In this document: piece by piece, positions 60,620 to 64,000 of the stretch
Layout: every line of letters starts with the position of its first letter
Position numbering within the stretch: the stretch's first letter is position 1
Assembly (NCBI GenBank): GCA_965153355.1
Contig: OZ231127.1
Span: 61,132,001-61,196,000 of the forward strand
Source: Flaccisagitta enflata
Taxonomy: Eukaryota > Chaetognatha > Sagittoidea > Aphragmophora
Length of the DNA: 64,000 nt
Direction of reading: 5' to 3'
Position numbers and translations under genes: made by a program
Notes under the pieces: model-generated
Told to the model about the DNA's origin: nothing
Seen by the model: the letters and a program-made list of their open reading frames with translations, nothing else
Databases searched by the model: none

Positions 60620-61090
60620 TTTGACCGCTATTTGACAAGACAATTTGACAACACTGTTTGACAACGGTATTTGACAATAGCGTTTGACAACACTTCGACA
60701 ACACCATTTGACAACGCCGTTTGACAACGCCGACAACATTGCCGTTCAACAACGCCGTTTGACAACGCCGTTTGACAACGCCGTTTGACAACGCCGTTTG
60801 ACAACGCCGTTTGACAACGCCGTTTGACAACGCCGTTTGACAACGCCGTTTGACAACGCCGTTTGACAACGCCGTTTGACAACGCCGTTTGACAACGCGC
60901 CGTTTGACCGTGCCGTTGACAACGCCCGTTTGACAACGCCGTTTGACAACGCCGCGTTTATTAGCGCGTTTGACAAACGCCGTTTGACAGCAGCGGTTTG
61001 TGCGCCAGTTTGACAACGCCGTTTGACAGCGCCGTTGACAACGCGTTCAACCTTGCCGTTCGACAACGCCGTTCGACAACGCCGTTCAAC
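60620..61090. repeat. 13-bp tandem repeat GCCGTTTGACAAC
   Basis: Pure from about 60745 to 60895 and degenerate on both sides, ending with CCCCAGTCGCGGACCCATAC. Thirteen is not a multiple of three, so frames rotate. Minus-strand frames of over 100 codons here are artefacts. Confidence 0.93.
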
Positions 61091-61099
61091 CCCAGTCGC

Positions 61100-62302
61100 G
61101 GACCCATACTCTTTCAAGATTTTTTTTAGGTAAATTTGACTCAGATACAACACTTCTTAAAAAAATTTATAAAAAAAGAAGGGAAATTCTGTTGTTAGTT
61201 TTTCTTGCCCTTTAGGCCATGTTTATTTGCTTTTGTGAGCTTGTGAGCTTTTGTGAGCTTGAGACAGGTCTTACAGAGCCATGTAAAGGTCTGATAGAGC
61301 TAGGGATAGTAAGAGGGTGCTCTGTCACTTGCTAGGAAATTTTTCTCAAAATAGGCTCTATTAAGTAGCTCTAAAAGTATATGTTCAATGAAATATTAAC
61401 CGGGTTCATGTTTATATATAAGAGGCAATGATTGTAAGAATAGAACTTGGGTCTAAAAAATTGTTTGTTGCTGCGAACTTCTTTCTGAAGCTGTTTAGCT
61501 GCGCAGTAATTTTTATGCTTATGTCTCACATAAACATGCGATTGGTAGAAGGGGGGCACAGAAATATTTAGTAAAACATATCGAGTGTTTATTTTTTAAA
61601 TATTTGTTTGGGAAATAATCTAGAAATGCCTTTTTTTTCAACATGTTTGTGCCAAATATCCTGCTCATCCTATTACCTGGTATTGGCTGAAAATACATGG
61701 ATCCGGGCAATAAGTACACCGTGGCAAATTTCTGCACTTGTGATTTTTGCATAAATGGGTACAGTGGAGCACCGCCAGGGCGCACCTGCTAATAAGGCAT
61801 GCCCGCTTGGGAGGCTACCTGGAGGGTCAAATGTGGTCAAATTTTAGAACGCCTCAGCCAACTAACCATACACTCTAAGTCGTATTTCGGAAGTGGATAT
61901 TTGTCTGAAGCAAAGCCCACAGGAAGCAGCACTATAAGTTCAATGGGCGTAAATTACTTTCCCTCCTTTACCATTGTGTTGCTAGTGCAGGTTTCTTGAT
62001 CAAATACCGGCCTCTGCTTGTCTGATTATTCTTAAATGCTGCATAGCATGTGGTTGAATGGCGGAGGAACTTTAAATTTTGGGCCAAATGCACCCTTCAG
62101 GTAACACGCCTAATGCCCGCCCTATAAAGGGCTGATCCACAATCTGTATGTTCAAATTTGTGAAAAATATCTGTCTTGCCGCTGAAAATAGGCTAGAATT
62201 TGACCTTCATACTGCCCTAATCATTGAAATGCACTTAGAAATCTCAACAAATTAAGATAAAACATGCAGATTCACACCACTGGTTAGCTCTTATGTGCAT
62301 GT
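61100..62302. other. No recognisable feature before the gap
   Basis: AT-rich. Short TTGTGAGCTTGTGAGC duplications near 61235. No PMCA exon is recognisable. Confidence 0.5.
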
Positions 62303-62312
62303 NNNNNNNNNN
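62303..62312. other. Assembly gap (10 N)
   Basis: Ten N separate unrelated sequence on the left from a TC microsatellite on the right. A run of exactly ten usually marks a scaffold join of unknown length. Confidence 0.97.
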
Positions 62313-62368
<56 letters not shown>

Positions 62369-62637
62369 TCTCCAAACATTTCGTCAGCCCTAAATCAGAA
62401 CCTCTAATGATGAAACCGACTTTGCGATGGTTTTCAACTCGAGCGTGACAACTCTAGCGTAATGGACCAACGGACCGACGGACCAACGGACAGACAAAGC
62501 CTCTTATAGAGATGCATGGACGCATCTAAAAAACCTGGGTGATGTCATTCTTGTCTTTAATCTTCTTGTCAGACAGCAGTATGAAGGGATTTAAATGTCG
62601 TCTTGATTGATGACCAAAATCTTCTTCATGATTTCAG

Positions 62638-62874
62638 TGGGTACCGACGAATCAGAGTCTTCGGCGAGTTGGATCGAAGGCGTGGCCATCTTGATATCCG
62701 TGATCGTGGTCGTCATCGTGACGGCCGGCAACGATTGGGCCAAAGAACGACAATTCCGTGGCCTTCAGAGTAAAATAGAGGGCGAACACAAATTTACCGT
62801 CATTCGGAGCGGGGAAGCCAAGGAAATCCCCGTTGCCGATCTAGTCGTCGGTGATATAGCCCAAGTCAAGTACG
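62638..62874 (+). CDS. PMCA: PMCA exon 2, duplicated copy
   Basis: Identical to 46613-46849 over the coding bases with the same acceptor and donor. It lies downstream of exon 9, out of order for a pump of this family. It should be treated as an assembly duplicate unless a real tandem duplication is shown. Confidence 0.85.
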
Positions 62875-63111
62875 GTACGTTGCTGTCTCATGAAGGTATT
62901 GTATTCACTTGCTTACTTGCAAGGTACTTTATACTACAGGGTGTATCCGGCAAAAAGTGACGATGTGATTCTGCAATGGAAAATGATAAATTGAATCTGA
63001 AAAAAATGTTGTTAAGCTCTGAAAAATGATATTATCTTGTCTTTTTTGCCCCTCTTCAGAATGCATTTAAAAAAAACATTCATTTTGAAAAAGTGCATTT
63101 TTGAAATTTTT

Positions 63112-63342
63112 AGTCGCTGGCTAAGCGACTCTATAAGAGGGTGTGTCCCTTGGTCTGTCTGAGTGTCCGTCACACGAAATTTTGGATGCCGCGAAATTGA
63201 CGGTATTTGTGATTTCTTAGCATAACAGCCCCTGCCCACCCAAAATACAGCCCCTGCCCACTGATTAACCGCCCTGCCCCTCAGTGCACTGCTCCTACCC
63301 ACCCGCCAGCGACTGCTTATCGGCTGTGTATCCGGCCTCGTT
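63112..63342 (-). mobile_element. HINE-like repeat, duplicated copy of 47087-47317
   Basis: The same S1 AGTCGCTGGC, S2 and S3 GCCAGCGACT, with one substitution (63271) in the interior. It is part of the duplicated block and not an independent insertion. Confidence 0.8.
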
Positions 63343-64000
63343 GCGTTATTAAAGCAGTGGGAACTTTCATTTTTAATTTGATGTCATTTCAAAATAATTT
63401 GAGCTAAATCTGTGGGATTGGACTCGTATCAAAGCTAATTAGACGAATTTTTTGAAAATGTTGGAACAGATGTAATCATTGCATATCAGCTCAGGAAGTC
63501 TGTTTTTTCTTTGCCCGTTTTCAAAGTGTTGCTGGAAAAGATCGGTCTTTTGAGTCACCTAAATTAACCCAAATGCTTAAATGTGAAAAAAATTCAAGTA
63601 CATCAAAAATCCATGATGAAATGGCATCAATTTAGGTCTAAACCCCTAATTTTTGCTTAATTCCCTGAAAGGATACGACGCACTGAAACTTGATAGAGGG
63701 ATTTACCCGTAGGACAAACCAACCAATCGCATTAGCATTTCTACTTTGATTATTGCCTGCTTTATTTTTTTCTAACTTAGCATGTTTAATCACATTAAAG
63801 GAATGATCTATTATAGCCATATGGTAGAATGGGAAATAGGAATGAAGGAAATTCGACGATGAAGTTATGAAAAGGTGAAAAACTTAATAACAATTTTTTT
63901 CAGCTTACTCAGAATTCCAAATTTGCCTAGGAAATCAAAATTTCTATGAAATAAAAACATAGCGCGCTCAATAAATTAGTTAGGGATCGCACTATGATCT

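Larger units (their letters stand above)
62313..64000 (+). repeat. Near-identical second copy of 46288-47975
   Basis: Aligned with an offset of 16025, it shows five substitutions and no indels outside the TC run: 46415/62440, 46587/62612, 46592/62617, 47246/63271 and 47930/63955. It contains the same HINE end, PMCA exon 2, HINE GTCGCT-class copy and flanking intron. About 0.3 per cent divergence starting directly at a gap suggests an alternative haplotype placed in tandem by scaffolding. Confidence 0.9.

Noticed and set aside
60603-61153. Minus-strand frames rich in NGVVKRRCQTALS-type repeats
   Set aside because: They are readings of the 13-bp GCCGTTTGACAAC array, whose frame rotates every unit.

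Overview
Organism. The window is nuclear DNA of a multicellular animal. The best-supported host gene, on the + strand, is a plasma-membrane calcium ATPase (PMCA/ATP2B family) cut into small GT-AG exons and spread over more than 40 kb. The intergenic and intronic DNA is extremely rich in repeats. I cannot name the species. The short Helentron-like elements and abundant microsatellites would fit many marine or arthropod invertebrates, and a 10-N gap shows this is a draft scaffold.

Layout. Positions 1-17600 are repeats only: a 22-bp and an 18-bp minisatellite, foldback MITEs with TA target duplications, many short hairpin-ended elements that I interpret as non-autonomous Helentrons (HINE/DINE-like), and foldback elements carrying 20-21 bp minisatellites. 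A cluster of GGATTA motifs at 5.3-5.5 kb is the one regulatory-looking patch. Positions 17600-18166 are the GC-rich 5' region of PMCA, and exon 1 is at 18167-18545. PMCA intron 1 (about 28 kb) holds a nested composite palindrome (19.4-25.8 kb), a mariner-type MITE with a hAT element inside it (26.56-27.45 kb), and a roughly 18.8 kb LTR retroelement (27.45-46.28 kb). PMCA exons 2-9 follow between 46.6 and 58.8 kb and reach the DKTGTLT phosphorylation motif. Positions 59.6-61.1 kb are a 162-bp satellite and a 13-bp repeat. After the gap at 62303-62312, the sequence from 62313 to the end repeats 46288-47975 with about five substitutions, which is most likely an allelic duplicate joined by the assembler.

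The retroelement. Two diverged LTR-like blocks sharing a TATA box flank a primer-binding site, a CTAG-rich leader, a large gag with coiled coil and capsid-like region, a 2605-residue pol (protease, reverse transcriptase, RNase H, integrase), a spliced gene on the opposite strand with an RGG-rich end, and an env-like membrane protein gene. Oddities are an 11-bp tandem duplication that shifts the gag frame, an in-frame UGA between gag and pol, a YIDN reverse-transcriptase box, long poly-asparagine tracts, a 62-residue unit repeated four times inside pol, and an antisense tRNA(Glu)-like relic at the primer-binding site.

Most unusual signals. (1) The hairpin-ended repeats have three short segments (called S1, S2, S3 below): S1 can pair with S2 beside it or with S3 at the far end, and all three change together in different copies. 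(2) The foldback elements keep a 20-bp tandem period although the repeated sequence changes completely. (3) The retroelement combines gag-pol, env and an antisense spliced gene.
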